Position numbers and translations under genes: made by a program. Positions 61,901 through 64,000 of a stretch of DNA of 64,000 bases are shown here, in pieces. The stretch covers positions 8,197,971 through 8,261,970 of the forward strand of contig CM071926.1 in assembly GCA_016081115.2 (NCBI GenBank), written 5' to 3'. Origin of the DNA: Rehmannia glutinosa. Its lineage: Eukaryota > Streptophyta > Magnoliopsida > Lamiales > Orobanchaceae. The notes beneath the pieces were generated by a model. The model had not been told where the DNA came from. It did not search any database and saw nothing but the letters and a program-made list of their open reading frames with translations. Each line of letters starts with the position of its first letter. The stretch's first letter is position 1.

Positions 61901-62620
61901 TTAACTCACCCAAAAAAACTGATATCTCAATATGGCCAATAAATAATAAGAACAAATTGCTATTTTACGAAAAAGGAAACACTTTAGAAAATCAGTAATT
62001 TTTTCACATATTCTACGGTGATACGAAGCTCATACCCTGTGGACACCACGAAAATTCCAGCCCTTTCTGGGATCAACACCCTGGAGTTGTAACTCCGGCC
62101 TCTCAGGAAGAAAATCATCATCATCAATTTCCAGACTACGATCTCCTCCCACATTATCATTGTCATCACCCGAGTTTAATGACCCAGTTGAGAAAAACAC
62201 CTTTGAGCTCCCTTGCAGACCCATCACTGTACAGTTTTATTTGAATAAAAGAAAATGATCAATATCTTTTCAATTATCATTAGAAAATAAAATGGAAGTA
62301 AAACACACTTCAGCAGTTCCAAGTGATGCCTACCAATATTCACTAAAATTCTCCTCTAACACAAATTGAAATAATAATCGCACGGTTCAATAGAATATGC
62401 AAATGGCATAGCCGAGGGAAAACATTCGCATCTACCTTGCAACCCTAGTGCAACAATTTCACCAAAAAAAGATGCAAATCCATTTCAAGAATCATAAAAC
62501 GAGGATGAAAATGTCACATTGCCTACAAAAGGTTTAGAGGCTTACCGGCGGAGAAAGAAGATGGCGTGGATATTGACAGAACTCGAAGGACTTTAAGCGA
62601 TTTAGAGCGAGAGAATTCAT
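58980..62620 (-). CDS. MTSSB: mitochondrial single-stranded DNA-binding protein
   Basis: A six-exon gene, 5' to 3': 62546-62620, 62036-62226, 61395-61603, 61211-61311, 59433-59491 and 58980-58996. All junctions follow GT-AG and phases add up to about 217 residues, the usual length. The start MNSLALNRLKSF is followed by a basic, Ser-rich presequence and the acidic linker DDDDFLPERPELQ. The OB-fold core reads GVDPRKGWNFRGVHR, then AILCGKVGQAP, VTTFTVGTGG, PAQWHRIAVHN, and SSVYVEGDIETRVY...IPEICVRRD. The last two exons give VRLIKTG, SMSNFSIDELR and EGLL. The product coats single-stranded mitochondrial DNA in replication and recombination. Exon 1 lacks one base near 62584 and exon 5 lacks one G in the run at 59466-59469. 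Two MITEs sit in its introns. Identification is strong. Confidence 0.92.
59107..59384. mobile_element. MULE-type fold-back MITE with 9-bp TSD (subfamily A)
   Basis: Element 59116-59375 (gggttaattacaaaaac to gtttttgtaattatccc) is flanked by ttagtataa and ttaatataa (8 of 9). Arms of about 80 bp pair with each other. It lies in the last mtSSB intron, between the exons at 58980 and 59433. Confidence 0.85.
59553..59854. mobile_element. MULE-type fold-back MITE with perfect 9-bp TSD (subfamily B)
   Basis: Element 59562-59845 (gagaaaattaccaaaa to gtaattatccc) has identical flanks taaaaacta (59553-59561 and 59846-59854). Internal taaatttaaggcaaaatc marks subfamily B. It lies in the 1.7-kb mtSSB intron, 178 bp from the subfamily A copy's end. 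Confidence 0.85.
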
Positions 62621-62919
62621 TTTGGCAAATGATTGTCAGAAATGGAACTGTGAGAAGGGTTTAAGGGAGAGTGAGAGTGTAAGGGCTGTGCGCCTGTGCC
62701 TGTGAAAAGAAGGGTTTAAGAATTTGGCCAAAGAGGGGAAAATTGAGTGTATAATTACGGGTCATTATTCGAAAATGTTTGTTATTGAATATAGTTTGGG
62801 CATATAATTCATAACGGGTTTGGGTCATAATTTGAAATCCTTCGCCATTTTTCTTCTTTATTAATCGAGGTTTTGACCATCACAACTTAAGGTACTATCT
62901 AATTACTCATGGATTTTAC
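62621..62919 (-). promoter_or_regulatory. mtSSB promoter region
   Basis: Upstream of the minus-strand start codon. The leader is purine-rich on the plus strand (gagagtgagagtgtaaggg), that is, CT-rich on the coding strand. No TATA box stands out, as often in constitutive plant genes. Confidence 0.4.
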
Positions 62920-63135
62920 AGACCATGCCCGTGGAGTCCCATGAGAATGTAAATCGCGATATGCCTCAACAATTCTCGATTCTCAAGGAAGATCATTGGC
63001 GTGCCCAAGAGGCCAAATTCCAACCAAACGGTGCTCATGCATCCAACAAGATTCGAACCCCACTCTCCCGCTTTCAAACACTTATCTTGGACGGCCATAC
63101 CGCTGAGTTGTGCACTAGACTGCAGCCACCTTAGT
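62920..63135 (-). mobile_element. tRNA-related SINE-like sequence
   Basis: On the minus strand, an A-box-like ctcagcggtatgg (63095-63107) is followed about 35 bases later by a B-box-like gggttcgaatc (63050-63060), the spacing of a tRNA promoter. The sequence does not fold as a tRNA by eye. No poly-A tail or target duplication was found, so it is a likely SINE or SINE relic. Confidence 0.45.
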
Positions 63136-64000
63136 AAAATGTGTCAAACTGTTTTTAGTACTTTTGGATTGATAGTCAAATTCAATATGTTAAAGATATG
63201 TCAGAACAAATAAAAAAGATACGGATATTTTTATGTGCCTCAAGTACAAATGTACTATAATGCGTAAGGTATCCACTTGCAAATGAATAATTCACTAATT
63301 CAAATTACAAGTACATTAATAACACTTATTCGTAAAGAAAAGACTTCATGTCTACAATTGATATTGTTTTTGTACGATCAATTTAATGGTGACATAAATT
63401 ATGTTTTAGTGAGATTTTATTAGTTGAAACATATTCAAAATAATTTTGAAACAATGACATCAAAAATCCACAGAAAATACACGAGCATAAAAATATTCAA
63501 AAAACGGAGCATAAAAATGTATTTTTTCAAAGAATGTAGGTCAAAAGTGTCCTTAACTAAATAAAAATTCAATTTTGGAAAGGCCTTTCGAATTAAATCG
63601 GTGGAGGTCCAAAAGTGACTTTGAGAGCCCAATCACCGGGTTAAACTCATCTTAGACTTAGAGGATAATGTCTTAATTTTCAGTAAAATGATCCTCAAAA
63701 AAATATTTTCCAGTAAAATGATTAGTGAATTGATTTCAGTTCTCTAATTGCAAAAAATTATCCAAAATTTAAAGAATTTCAGATATATCCGTAATAATAA
63801 TTCTTAATCAAGTAACAGAAGTAAAAATTGGCATAAAAATATAATGTCAAATAATATATGAGCACAAAATGCCAAAATTAAAAATAAAAAATTACTCTTG
63901 GAGCCCACTTAAATGCTTGATTTGTTTCCCGTATAAAATAATATGTGGTAAAAGCCACCAGATATTTCCCCTAATAATTAAGATTTATCACCAACCTAGC
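63136..64000. other. intergenic, nothing recognised
   Basis: AT-rich with no supported gene or repeat. Confidence 0.5.

Noticed and set aside
63046..63110. Possible tRNA gene on the minus strand (A and B boxes)
   Set aside because: The arms do not form a cloverleaf by eye and no anticodon stem is seen; a SINE-like origin fits better.

Overview
The window is plant nuclear DNA, from a eudicot by its gene content. It is AT-rich, with spliced genes on both strands, long non-coding stretches, nested LTR retrotransposons, SINEs and small DNA transposons. One 100-base run of N (31378-31477) is a scaffold gap. The species cannot be told from the sequence.

Layout. 1-16180 is a repeat-rich, gene-free flank. 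It holds a poly-A retroposon with a 17-bp target duplication (958-1431), an old Ty1/copia element (1493-9282) whose 3' LTR carries a second insertion (7547-8842), a related solo LTR with a perfect 5-bp target duplication (10232-11211), two SINEs of one family, and a pogo/Emigrant-like end. 16181-21103 (minus) is a TRM/LONGIFOLIA-like gene ending in a DUF4378 domain. 26985-30540 (minus) is a damaged RecQ helicase gene. 31000-37870 is gene-free and includes a 1.2-kb degenerate minisatellite. 37998-43964 (plus) is a CH-domain kinesin-14 gene of about 18 exons, one junction of which is a U12-type AT-AC intron. 47043-53776 (plus) is a PP2C-type phosphatase gene with an 11-nt first coding exon, a GC-AG intron and a 4.4-kb last intron. 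55969-56585 (minus) is a small secreted WAK-type galacturonan-binding protein without a kinase. 58980-62620 (minus) is a mitochondrial single-stranded DNA-binding protein gene in six exons.

Two patterns run through the window. First, a fold-back MITE family of about 240-285 bp, ending in gggataattac-like inverted repeats, occurs about eight times; five copies have 9-bp target duplications (three perfect or near perfect by direct reading), as expected of Mutator-like elements, and five of the eight lie in introns. Second, almost every conserved gene is broken by single-base indels, many in homopolymers (G runs one base short in several exons), while splice sites and active-site motifs are intact. 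This fits uncorrected long-read assembly error better than independent decay of five neighbouring genes, so the reading frames here should not be taken as biological knock-outs.

The genes are functionally unrelated, as is usual in plants: microtubule-related proteins (TRM-like, kinesin), genome maintenance (RecQ, mtSSB), a phosphatase and a wall-binding protein. No new gene system is evident. The most useful leads are the intron-associated MULE-type MITE family and the AT-AC intron in the kinesin motor domain.
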